From: Circinella umbellata
Taxonomy: Eukaryota; Mucoromycota; Mucoromycetes; Mucorales; Lichtheimiaceae
Assembly: GCA_025093555.1 (NCBI GenBank)
Contig: JAIWNF010000043.1
Span: 310,001 to 374,000 of the forward strand
Length of the DNA: 64,000 nucleotides
Reading direction: 5' to 3'
Shown piece after piece: positions 37,202-47,795 of the stretch (its first letter is position 1; every line of letters starts with the position of its first letter). The notes under the pieces are model-generated. The model saw only the letters and a program-made list of their open reading frames with translations. It had not been told where the DNA came from and made no database searches. The translations under genes were made by a program, and so were the position numbers.

Positions 37202-38679
37202 TTATTCCACAGCATCTGTAATACCATCTTCCATAATCGCAAAAGTACATTCATTTTCAGGTAAAGAAGGAGAATCATATACTTTACAAATACGATTTGG
37301 ACCCCGTCCCTTTTTCAAATATAATCGAGTACATGAAGCATGTGCAATAATATTTCCACCAGCAGGTTTTCTAGGATCTGTGTTAAACATACCACCACCT
37401 CCATCCACTTGAGCAACGACTTGATTTGTAATTACCACGGCAACACCAAATTCATCCGCTAATCGTTGTAAAGAACGTAAGAATTGTGCTAAATGAGTTT
37501 GTCGTGCAGCTAATTCACCACGTCCTGCATAATCTGTTCGATATAAAGCCATGGCACTATCTACAATAAGTACTGAAAAACGTGTTTCGGACATCATAGC
37601 AGCTGCATGAATTAATAAAGCCGTTTGATGATCAGTATTGTATGCACGAGCATAAGCAATATTATCCAATGTACTTTCTCCATTTAATGAATATCGTTGT
37701 GCAATAGATAAGATACGATTAGGTCGAAATGTACTTTCAGTATCAATAAACAAACATTTTCCTTGACCACCTCCCATACTAACAGGAAGCTAATTGAATA
37801 TATTAATATAAAAAAAAGTATTTGATTCAAATAAATTATCTACAACTTCTCCTCCTCTCTCTCTCCGTGTGTTAATGTAATGTACCTGAGCTGTTACAGC
37901 AAGCGTATGACACAACTGACTTTTTCCCGTTCGAAACTCACCAAAAATCTCAGTAATGGATCCAGTTTCTATACCCCCTTTTTTTTTTTTGAAAAGAAAA
38001 AAATAACCAGAAAAGTCATTAAAAAAAATTCCTCCCTCCTTTTGTCATATATAAAAGAAACAAGTTTTTCTTGTACCTCCAAGTGCTGTATCGAGTTGTT
38101 TTGAGCCCGTTGAAATAGTAACAATTTCTTGTCTTCGTTGGTGAACATCCATAGCTGTTGTAAATCCCAAATTAACTACTTTTGAAGCTACATTATATAA
38201 ATTTTTATAAAAAGTTAAATTTCATTTCATTTCATATATATATATAAACAATTCTCTTGTCATGACATCAAAAGTTATTCGTCGTCATTCGGTGTTGTTG
38301 TCGTTATTGTTGTCATGGTAATGATAATAATTACCTTCTGCAATAAGTTTATCTGCCTTTGTTTCTGAAATGCCTCTAATGGTTAATAATGCTTTTTTAG
38401 GTGCATAAGCAATAGCTTCTACAGTATAATAACCACCGTCTTTTAATTTCTTAATATCTGACGACAAAATACCACTTTGCTAATTATTATTATTATTATT
38501 ATCATTTTCATTTTTAATTAGAAGACAAGTGAAGGAAAAAAAAAAAAAAGTAATACTACTTTTTTTAATTTGGTTTTACATGAAGAAACAAAATAACTAC
38601 TACAAACCTCAAGATGTGAAATTAATAATGGTCCATAATCTTCTTCTTCTTCGTCAGCTGAATTATTTTGTTGTGACAT
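37202..38679 (-). CDS. RAD51: DNA repair recombinase Rad51
   Basis: Strand-exchange ATPase of homologous recombination. Exons 38608-38679, 38335-38479, 38077-38187, 37886-37977 and 37202-37789 give 335 residues. The N-terminal HhH region is seen in [15 protein letters not shown]. The core has [20 protein letters not shown], with Walker A GEFRTGKS (residues 122-129) and Walker B VLIVD (213-217). Other marks are [11 protein letters not shown], the L2-region text [16 protein letters not shown] and [20 protein letters not shown]. The phrases match Rad51 better than Dmc1. Intron 3 uses an AAG acceptor at 37978 so that the canonical LGGGIETG is kept. MCB and RFX-type sites lie 100-200 bp upstream. 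Confidence 0.95.
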
Positions 38680-38781
38680 TTGTTATATTTGTATTCAATT
38701 ATTAAAAAAAAAGTGATAGAGAGTTTATTGTTGTTAAGCAAAAGAAGCAAGTAAAAAAATTAGGTAGTACTAAAAAAAGAA

Positions 38782-38787
38782 ACGCGT
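38782..38787. promoter_or_regulatory. MluI cell-cycle box (ACGCGT)
   Basis: Exact MCB core, 103 bp upstream of the RAD51 start codon. MBF binds ACGCGT upstream of S-phase and repair genes in yeasts; function here is inferred. Confidence 0.5.
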
Positions 38788-38839
38788 TATTTCCTTTTTT
38801 TTTTTTTTTTTGGGTCCACTTTGTTTAAACACAACTCCG

Positions 38840-38855
38840 ACGCGCTTCTACGCGT
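38840..38855. promoter_or_regulatory. Second MCB box with adjacent near-MCB
   Basis: ACGCGT at 38850-38855 and ACGCGC at 38840-38845, 160-180 bp upstream of the RAD51 start. Confidence 0.5.
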
Positions 38856-38861
38856 TGCTTT

Positions 38862-38875
38862 GTTGCCATGGCAAC
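38862..38875. promoter_or_regulatory. Perfect RFX/Crt1 X-box palindrome
   Basis: GTTGCCATGGCAAC, a 14-bp perfect palindrome equal to the optimal RFX-family site. In budding yeast the RFX protein Crt1 represses DNA-damage-inducible RNR genes through such sites. It lies 183 bp upstream of RAD51 and 7 bp from an MCB box. Confidence 0.7.
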
Positions 38876-38999
38876 CGTGTAACAACTCTTTTTTTTTTTT
38901 TGCGGATGGGATTCCCCGTTCATTCAAAAAATCCACTTACTAAAAAAAATAAATACAACAACTCAATCCGTTTATTATTATAGCTGTTTTTACCAATTG

Positions 39000-39001
<2 letters not shown>

Positions 39002-39036
<35 letters not shown>
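39002..39036. repeat. (TA)n microsatellite
   Basis: Uninterrupted run of about 17 TA units, the longest TA run in the window. Confidence 0.95.
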
Positions 39037-39038
<2 letters not shown>

Positions 39039-39935
39039 TAGAGTAGTTTGAAAGAGTCGAATTCATAAGAGTACTTTTTCTTTTTTTTTTTGGTGTTATA
39101 GATTGGGTTTTCGCCTTAAAAAAGGCAACATGATGAAATGAAAGGTTCTTGAAAATCGGGGTTTACTCGATCATGGGAATTTTTTTTGGTGGTGGTCCGT
39201 GTTTTTGGATTTGACCATGGATGATGGAATGGGAAATTATTTATGTATATTTCTAATAGATATATATATATTCCTAAACGTATGCTATTATAAAACTACG
39301 TATAAAATAAAGGTTCTTGATTCACAGATCTTTCGAATAAAGAATAATTTAATGTACCTGGATTTTTTTTTTTTAATTTTTATTAGCAAGGATGCTTACC
39401 AATCAATTCTCATTAACAAAAAATATATATAAAAAAAAAGACCAGGGTTTTTCACACATCAGCTGATTATCAAACACTCATAAAACCATTCATATCCTAT
39501 TTATTAAGATAATAATTCGGTCAAGCACTTTTTTTTTATGCAGAATCAAATGATACAACACAGCTTTTTTAAGGTTTTTTTTTTGTTTTGGGGAACGGGG
39601 TTGTTGACAAATTTAATTGGTTCTGTTCCATATATTTCAAACAAACATCAGGGACATTGTTTATATTACCCATTTGTTTCGCGGTAAAAAAAGAAGTGTT
39701 AATAAAATAAGAGTAATCCAATACTAAATAAATGAATGAGATATATATATTATTTCAATAGAATAAATATTTTTAAATGGTACATGAAAAAAGAAATAAA
39801 AACAATTTATTTGTATATTGTTTTTTTTTTGCTTAATGTTCAAAGTTGTATATTTATAAAAAAGAAAAATTCACAATTTAAAAAAATAGGAAGGAAAAGT
39901 TTATATTTGGAGTGATGTCTGTGTGTGTCTGTGTG

Positions 39936-39966
<31 letters not shown>

Positions 39967-40453
39967 GTATATGTATAATGGGGGTTGCATTTTTTTTTTT
40001 TTGTTCTTTTTTTAGGCGTTTTTTTTCTTTTTTTTTTTCTGATATAACTACAAATTTAATATAATAAAAAAAGTTTTTGTTGTTGTTAAGGAAGGGGAAT
40101 GGTTGTTATGGTTATTTCTTTTTTTGGAGATATAGACAATTCGGGAAAGAAAGAGAAAAGAGCTTTTACACAATGAAATATATATATATACATATATATA
40201 TACCAGAGAGAAAGAAAGTAAATATATAAGTAAACAGAGGTAGGAGGGAAAGTATTGTATAAAAAAAAAGAGGGAAGGGGAGAAATGTTTATATAAGGTG
40301 TGAAGGGGGGGGAAGGAGGAGAAAGAAAGAAAGAAAGTTATATATAAAAAGATATAAAGAAGTTTGTAGAAAGAAATGAAAAGGAGATAGCTTTTATGTA
40401 CAAATAACACCTTTTTTTTCCCAAGATAATGAAAAGGAGGTGGGTTTCTTTTT

Positions 40454-41013
40454 TTAACACACAATAGTAGGTAACTTATTACGATCATCGCCAACACTAT
40501 AAGAACGTGTTCTTGTTGTTGTTGTTGTTGAAGTGCTAGTACTAGTACTAGTAGAAGTAGTTGATGTAGAATTAGAAGTAGTGGTAGTAGTAGTGGTATC
40601 AACAGTTACAGCAGCCATTGCAGCCATTGCATTTTGTACAGTAAGAAAAGCGGCCGCAGCATGAATAAACGAAGTATCATGTGGAAGTGGATTTAATGTA
40701 CGATAAACAGGTGATGCTGGTACGTCAATGATATTTTTATTATCATTAGGATAAATTGTTTCTCTTCTTTTACTACCAGGTGTCATGATTTCCAATAATT
40801 CGGAACGAGCATCCTCTTCTTGTTCTTTACTTATTCTATTATAAAAATTATATTAATATGTTTTTCTCTCTTTATTACATTTATTTTAAAATAAATTTAC
40901 CCATCCACATTTGTATTGTGAGTTGGATGAAGGGGTCGAATAGGAAGTGGTGAAACAATTATTATATCATTGTCAGATTTAAAACAAGATTTTAATGGTC
41001 GATCGTTGAACAT
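40454..41013 (-). CDS. Uncharacterised Thr/Ser-rich protein
   Basis: Exons 40901-41013 and 40454-40835, joined by a GTAAAT...ATAG intron, give 164 residues. The N-terminus MFNDRPLKSCFKSDNDIIIV and the segment RRETIYPNDNKNIIDVPASP look like ordered or linear-motif text. The C-terminal half is an Ala stretch then a long Thr/Ser tract (encoded by GTA/GTT repeats) ending RTRSYSVGDDRNKLP. It is basic/Ser-rich with RxxS-like phosphosites (RTRSYS). I do not recognise the family. The clean splice junction and two-exon coherence support a real gene; the repeats keep the call cautious. Confidence 0.55.
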
Positions 41014-41708
41014 TGGAGAATTGAATTTATAATTATATCAGTAAAGAACAAGGCAAAAAAAAAAAAATTAAAGAATTATAATAAAAAACAGAAAATAAAA
41101 ATAAAAAAGAGAAAATAAAAAAGAAAAGAAAAGAGAAAAAAAAAAAAGAAAGAGAGAGAGAGAGAGATGTATGTGTGTATATGTGTGTGAGAGAGTTAAA
41201 GAAGAAGAAGAAGAAGGGGGGGAGTTTGAGGGATATATGTTTAAAAAAAATAAAAGATTGCCCAAAAAAAGCAGCAGTCCTTTTATCGTCTCAGAAAAAA
41301 TTAGCATTTCCACTCACCCACTTTTTTTACTTTATAAAATCCATTTTTGCTTAAACTTGTTCTCCCTTTTCTCTCTTTTTTTTTTCCCTCTTTTTTGTTT
41401 TTCTAAATTAGTTTTTTTTTTTTATTCATCTTTTTCATTTGAACAAAAAAGAAACATTTTTTGTGTTATATATAATTCCTTAATTCTCTCTATTTGTATC
41501 TCTTATTCACTTGAATAGTATATATATATCTAAAAAAGATACACATACACTTACATATCTATATATATATACAGACCTTCATACATACACCTTACATATA
41601 TATAACTGCAACATTTTGTTTTTACACAACAGTATATATATATAGCAACAACAACAACAACAACAACAACATTTTTAAATTAAACACAAAAATAAATATC
41701 AAATTGTA
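41014..41708. other. Divergent intergenic region
   Basis: Promoter region between the Thr/Ser-rich gene (-) and casein kinase 1 (+). GA/GT microsatellites at 41152-41190, pyrimidine tracts, and (CAA)n at 41645-41671 just before the kinase start. Confidence 0.5.
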
Positions 41709-42271
41709 ATGGATTTGAGAGTGGGTAACAAGTTCAGAATTGGTCGTAAAATTGGGTCTGGTTCTTTTGGTGATATTTATCTCGGTAAGCTTGAACCTTT
41801 TTTTTAGTTAATATAAACGTTTATATATATATATATATATATATAAAGATAAACACCTCCTTCATTATACAACATATACGTATACATACATACGTATACA
41901 TACCATTCTCCCTTTCTCTTTCTCCTCTCCTTATTTGTCATTAACTAATTCTTTGCGTATATTTATTTTATTTCTTTTCTTTTCTTTTATCTATTTTTGG
42001 TGTTGGGGGGGGGGCTGTTATTGTTGACTGGTTTTATTTTTTATTTTATTTTAGGTACCAACATTATAACCAACGAAGAAGTTGCAATTAAATTAGAATC
42101 AGTAAAAGCAAAACATCCACAACTTGAATATGAAGCCAAAGTATATAGGTCGTTACAAGGTGGTGTAGGTATACCATTTGTTCGATGGTATGGTACTGAA
42201 TGTGATTATAATGCTATGGTTATTGATCTTATGGGACGTATGTATTACAATAATTTTTTTTTTCTTCTTTT

Positions 42272-42355
<84 letters not shown>

Positions 42356-43820
42356 CTCTTTGTATATATATGGAAAAACAAAGAACCCTTTTTATTGAAT
42401 GATATTTTTCTTTCATCTTACTGATATGACCTGTTTCTTTGTATATATAGCATCACTTGAAGATTTATTCAATTTTTGTAATCGCAAGTTTCAACTTAAA
42501 ACTGTATTGCTTTTAGCAGATCAAATGGTAAATAAAGGGAAACAAAAAAGAGGGGGAGGGAGGAGGAGGAGGAAAGAGGAAGCGAGGTGAAGAGGGAGAG
42601 AGAGAACGTACTTTTTTGAATAATAAAGCTAATCTTTTGAAAATATATAGCTTTCTCGCATTGAATATATTCATTCCAAGAATTTTATTCATCGTGATAT
42701 TAAACCTGATAACTTTTTAATGGGAATTGGTAAAAGAGGCAATCAAGTCAATGTGATTGATTTTGGTTTGGCTAAAAAGTATCGTGATCCAAGAACACAT
42801 TTACATATTCCTTACAGAGAAAATAAGAATTTGACGGGTACTGCACGTTATGCGAGTATTAATACACATTTAGGTGTTGGTAAGTTATATATATATATAT
42901 ATATAAATATATATATTCAAACAGATACGCGTAGAGATGCATCTTTCTCTTTCTCACATGATTATTTATATTTATAGAACAATCACGGCGAGATGATTTG
43001 GAATCATTAGGATATGTACTCATGTACTTTTGTCGTGGTCAGTTACCGTGGCAAGGATTGAAAGCGGCAACTAAGAAACAAAAATATGATCGTATTATGG
43101 AAAAGAAAATGACAACACCTACAGAATTGTTGTGTCGTGGCTTTCCAAGTGAATTTGCTATTTATCTCAATTATACTCGTTCATTGCGATTTGATGATAA
43201 ACCAGATTACAGTTATTTACGTAAACTGTTTAGAGATTTATTTGTTCGAGAAGGTTATCAATATGATTACATGTTTGATTGGACTTCATACAAATTGGTA
43301 AGATAGGGAGGAGGAAGGGAAAGGTGATATATATTATTTTTAAGGGGGAGGAAGGGATCAACTACTAAACAAATGTTTCATTATATATATAAAAAATGAA
43401 AGGAAAAGGATAACATTCAACAACAACAGCAACAGCAACAAATAAAGCAAGATATAAAACAAGAATCATCCGATATGGATCCAATGTATAAAGGAATGAA
43501 AAAAGATTATGATGATGCGTTTAGATCCTTGCGCTCCCCTGCTGGAGCTACAGGAGCCAGTGGTGTTGCTTCTTCATCACGCGTTGCAGTACCACCTACA
43601 GGTTCTTCGGGTGATGCTATGAATAATATGTCATCCTTTCGTCGATCCACGCCAGCTTCTAAATCACCCATGACAGGTTTGACAAAAGGAAATGTTTTAA
43701 CGTCTCCATCAGCAAGGAATGTATCATCTGCTAATGTAAGTTAAAAGTTATCTATTTTTTTTTTGGCATAATCATTCAATAATATACTAAATATTGTATC
43801 CACTTTTTCTTTAGCCATGA
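41709..43820 (+). CDS. HHP1: Casein kinase 1 (CK1 delta/epsilon, Hhp1/Hrr25 type)
   Basis: Ser/Thr kinase of the CK1 family, acting in DNA repair, vesicle traffic and ribosome biogenesis in yeasts. Exons 41709-41784, 42055-42237, 42451-42527, 42651-42879, 42978-43297, 43409-43735 and 43815-43820 give 405 residues. Kinase landmarks are [16 protein letters not shown] (P-loop), VAIKLE (catalytic Lys), [22 protein letters not shown] (DFG) and the CK1 marker [15 protein letters not shown] in place of APE. A Gln-rich then Ser-rich tail follows the kinase core. The last exon is only CCA TGA; retention of the final intron would instead end at 43744 with VS. Intron 2 holds a long CT microsatellite. 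Confidence 0.93.
42275..42349. repeat. (TC)n microsatellite in CK1 intron 2
   Basis: About 37 uninterrupted TC dinucleotides, located between the donor at 42238 and the acceptor at 42450. Confidence 0.95.
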
Positions 43821-44365
43821 TCACTATTCCAAACTTTTGAATGGAAAAAAACAAATTGTATAAGCTTTTTCCTCATATTTCTCTTTTTTTTTTACGCGTT
43901 TTCAGCATTTGTCGTCGTCTCTCCCACTACTTTTTTTTTTTCGCGTGTTTTGCTTTTCTTCTTCTTTTCTTTTCACATAGTCTGCATAGTTCACACGCGT
44001 TTTCTTTATTATATATCGTCCCCCCCCCTCAAAGCTTATATACTCTTTTACAGATTCACAGAACGCCATTACATGCAACAAATAACATAACTCTTACCCC
44101 CTCCCTTTTTTTTATACATATAACTTAGTACATGAATGTTTTTTTCTTCTTCTTATTATTATTATAACCTTTTTATATCAGCTAACCAACACATCTTCAC
44201 ACTCTATCTATCTCTCTATCTCATTAAAAAAACATTTCAATCAATTCACAAAGTAATAAACCAAAAAAAAAAAAAAACAGTTTACATTTGGGTTTGAAAC
44301 GTCTTCTAACTAACCCAGCATAAAAGGAAATAATTGGTTGTATATATAAATTCTTTATTATTAAA
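43821..44365. other. Intergenic region between convergent genes
   Basis: 3' flanks of CK1 (+) and GGA (-). Pyrimidine-rich with two ACGCGT motifs (43896-43901, 43997-44002) that are not near a start codon. No gene seen. Confidence 0.55.
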
Positions 44366-47038
44366 TTATATATTCTTATGACAACAATATTCACCTATTT
44401 GTTCCATTTGTACACCTAATTGATCATAAGTTACTTTAAATCGTAACCGTAATAATTCCTAAAGAATATATATATACACATATACATTTGATCAGTTATT
44501 AAATATATCCCATCTATTCTAGAAAAAAAAAAGAAAACTTACATTATTTGGATTATTCAGTGTGATATTTTGAAATACACTTTTAAAAGATTTAGGTGGT
44601 ATAACAATAGAGGATACACGACCCATATTAATTTGCATTGTTTTAGGTGCAGCTAATTGTAATTCCATGGTTTCCATAGGTGCAGTAGATTGATTGGAAA
44701 AAAAACATCGTAGTTTCAATACGGTTCCCATCTTTTCATAAATATCTAAATGTATTTGTAATCCATTTTTATCATGTAATAAATCTAATATAAATATATA
44801 AATAAATGATGAGTATATTATATATAGATATATTATTGTTATTATTAGTAATTACTCACGTGAAATCAATTGATTATTATCAGCGACATGTCCAGCAGGA
44901 GGTGATAATGATGATGTAGAAGACGATAATGAAGAAGACGATAATGAAGTAGCGGTAGATGAAGTATTAATAGTATTAGCAGTAGAATTATTGTAAGAAT
45001 TAAAGGGTGTGTTATTATTATTAGTAGTATTAATGGTTGTATTGGTAGAAGTAGTAGTAGTAAATTGTCGTTGTTGTCGTTGTTGTTGTTGCTGAGAACC
45101 GGTATCATTTTGTTGTAATTCACCAAATATATCAAAAAGTGCATTGGTTGTATTATTGTTGTTTATATTATTTTGTTTCGAGTTTAATGAAGATTGTAAT
45201 GGTAAAGAAGTTTCATTATCATCTAAATCAATTAAACTGATATTATTCGATTGTTGTTGTGGTAATTGGGGTACTGGTTGTTGTATATTGAGAGTTGATA
45301 TTGGTTCTTCTTCAGATTTATTATGAATATCATATTCTGTATCATATTTTCCATGTTCAATATCAGAATATTTTTTCAATACTTTATCAAGCATAATAGA
45401 TAATGCAATCAATGATTCTATTATAAATGTTTTGTTTAGATAAGTATTAAATATATACACATTATCATCCCCATTCCAGAGAACAACAACTTACCAATAT
45501 GTTCATTATCATTATCTTCAAGAATACTTTTAATTTTTGAACGCGCTTTTGTACAAACGTTATGTAAATCCTATTTAAAATTCATTTCAAGAAAAAAAAA
45601 ATTAGCCTATTTAGAATATGCATTCCCTTTTTTTTTTTTTATCTAAATTTACCTGCATCGCTCGATCAATTTTTTCACCTTGTCTCATACTTTCTAATAA
45701 TTCATATAATACAATAGCTTTACTACGTATACCACGTATTTGTTCAGCAAAACGTTGTTGATAATCGGGTCTACCTCGTTTCTCCTAATTTATTAATTTT
45801 GTAATGAGTATATTATTCTATTCATAAATAAAAAAAATAGAAGGGTTACCAACAACTTACATAACCAGAAAGCCATTTCATAATCATATCCGCTAATACT
45901 AAATCTTCTTCTGTACCACGACGAATATGTTCTTGAAGTTTCTAAAATTATATATAATTTTTGCAATTAGTATTTAAAAGAGTTATTTTCATATCAAAAT
46001 ACTTACAGCAGATAATCTCACATTATCTTGTTCTTCAAGTTCTTCAGGTGTTCTTAAAACCTAACATGATAAAAAAAAAGTATTAGCTATTGTTTCCCCT
46101 AAACTTATAGTTTCTTAATTCCTTACACTGTGAGTAACTAAAGCTGCCACTGAATCTTCTTTTATTTCAGGGAAACGATATCCTAAAGATATATATATAT
46201 TCATATTAAGTTTTTCATTCTGGACAACAGAACATACATTAAATAGATCTATATTTTACCTCTTCGTTTTAATAAACGATACATGCTATTAATATTTGTT
46301 AAATCTTCTTTATAAGGAGCACGAAGAGCTAAACCCATTTTCCATTCTTTAATCATATAAAGAACACGTTCTACTACAGGATCAGGAACAGAAGGTTGAT
46401 GGGGTACATAATCAAAATGATTCCATTGAATATCTAAACTTTTTTTTTGTGGAGGTCTAGCAGCAAAACTTAAACTTGTTTGAGGTTGTGCAGGAAAACT
46501 ATATACCAATGCATTTAAAAATTCTTTGGTAGATATTTGTAAATGAAAAGGATAACCGCAATTTTTAACACAAACATCCAATAACTATGTTAAAAGAGAT
46601 TTTTTTTTGTTGATTTGTAAGTAAAAAGTCTATTGATTTTATAATAAAATATATAAAAGAAACTTTTATTTTACCGAAAGAGCCAACATGCCTTGATTGG
46701 TACTTCGACTATTAACAAGTTGTACAATGGTCATTGCAGCCATTCGAGGACTATTATATATAATTATTTTAGTTTCTTTTTTCTCTTTATATCATAATCT
46801 TAAAAGAAGAAAAGAAAAGCTTACAAAGTGCCTTGTTTTTGATTGATCAAGTCACTAATCTCGAGATTAAGTTCCAAGTCAGGTCCTGAATGAGCTGGAC
46901 TACATGCTCCAGCTATATATGAATGTATATATATTTTTGATTCAACATTAGTTCTTTATTTTTTTTTAAAGAAAAAAAAAAGAATTCATACTACTCTATT
47001 TTTACCATACCAATGAGATCTTGTAATCGATCAGCCAT
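44366..47038 (-). CDS. GGA: GGA-type clathrin adaptor (VHS-GAT-GAE)
   Basis: Arf-dependent monomeric adaptor sorting cargo from trans-Golgi to endosomes. Twelve exons: 47011-47038, 46825-46912, 46675-46750, 46260-46584, 46127-46182, 46007-46060, 45861-45941, 45653-45784, 45495-45570, 44860-45417, 44543-44784, 44366-44458; 602 residues. The VHS domain shows LLDVCVKNCGYPFHLQISTK and MLALS. The GAT three-helix region shows LQEHIRRGTEEDLVLADMIM and MRQGEKIDRAMQDLHNVC. A Gln/Asn/Ser/Thr-rich hinge carries an acidic SLIDLDDNE box resembling a clathrin-box motif. The C-terminal ear (GAE) spans HLDIYEKMGTVLKLRCFFSN to FKVTYDQLGVQMEQIGE. Confidence 0.9.
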
Positions 47039-47795
47039 GGTCAATAACAAGCCAAGAAATAAAATAAAAAAAAGTTCTTTTTGAAACTTGTTACTTTTTA
47101 AAGTAGACGAAAAAAAAAAAAAAAAGGAAAAAGAAAAAGAAAAAAAAAAGACAAGCCAATAATTTTTTAAAAGTTAATTATCTTAATTTCGGAAAACTAA
47201 CAATTGGCTAGAACATTCAAAGGTTGTTGATTTATATATGATATGTCTTTTTTATAGATCATTTCAAACGTAATGTTCTATCCTTATTATCACTTCATAT
47301 CCATTCATGAATTTTGTTTTGTTTGTTAAATCTCTTTTTTTTTATCTTTTGACCTGTAAGTTTATAACGAATGGGTTTTTTAACTCCTTTTTTTTTTTGA
47401 TGGGGATGTGCCACAAGGCATTTCACTCTTTTGTGAAACCTTAAAAATCAAAAATTACAGGCACCATGGTCAACCAATCAACCTCAAAGAATTAATGATA
47501 TCATTTCTCCTTAAACCTATATATATATTTACTTAAAAAATTATGAGTATCATATATCACATCATTATGATATAAAATTTATTATTTATATTTGTATTAT
47601 TAAAAAAAGAAAAGGTGAAAATAAACTTGTTGAGAGGGAGAGGGGGAGGATGGAAAATCTCTCTTCCATCAAATGAATAATATTATACAGCATTTTATTG
47701 TAAATATATATATATATATATATATTAAATAAGAAATTGACTTTTGGTTATAATAAAAAAAAAAAAAAGAAGGATGGGGAATGGTTTTTTTTTCT
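47039..47795. other. Intergenic region
   Basis: Upstream of GGA and downstream of the sulfate permease. AT-rich; GA-rich tract at 47631-47652 and (TA)n at 47706-47723. No gene seen. Confidence 0.55.

Larger units (their letters stand above)
38680..40453. other. Intergenic region upstream of RAD51
   Basis: Contains the RAD51 upstream sites (38782-38875), a long (TA)n microsatellite at 39002-39036, and GT/AT repeats with TATGTATG units at 39914-39976. No other gene recognised; the Leu-rich minus-strand frame at 40048-40602 is a shadow of the repeat-rich neighbouring gene. Confidence 0.5.

Noticed and set aside
40048..40602. 184-codon Leu/Phe/Tyr-rich minus-strand frame
   Set aside because: It overlaps the Thr/Ser-rich gene in another frame and runs into pyrimidine-rich non-coding DNA; its hydrophobic make-up reflects repeats.
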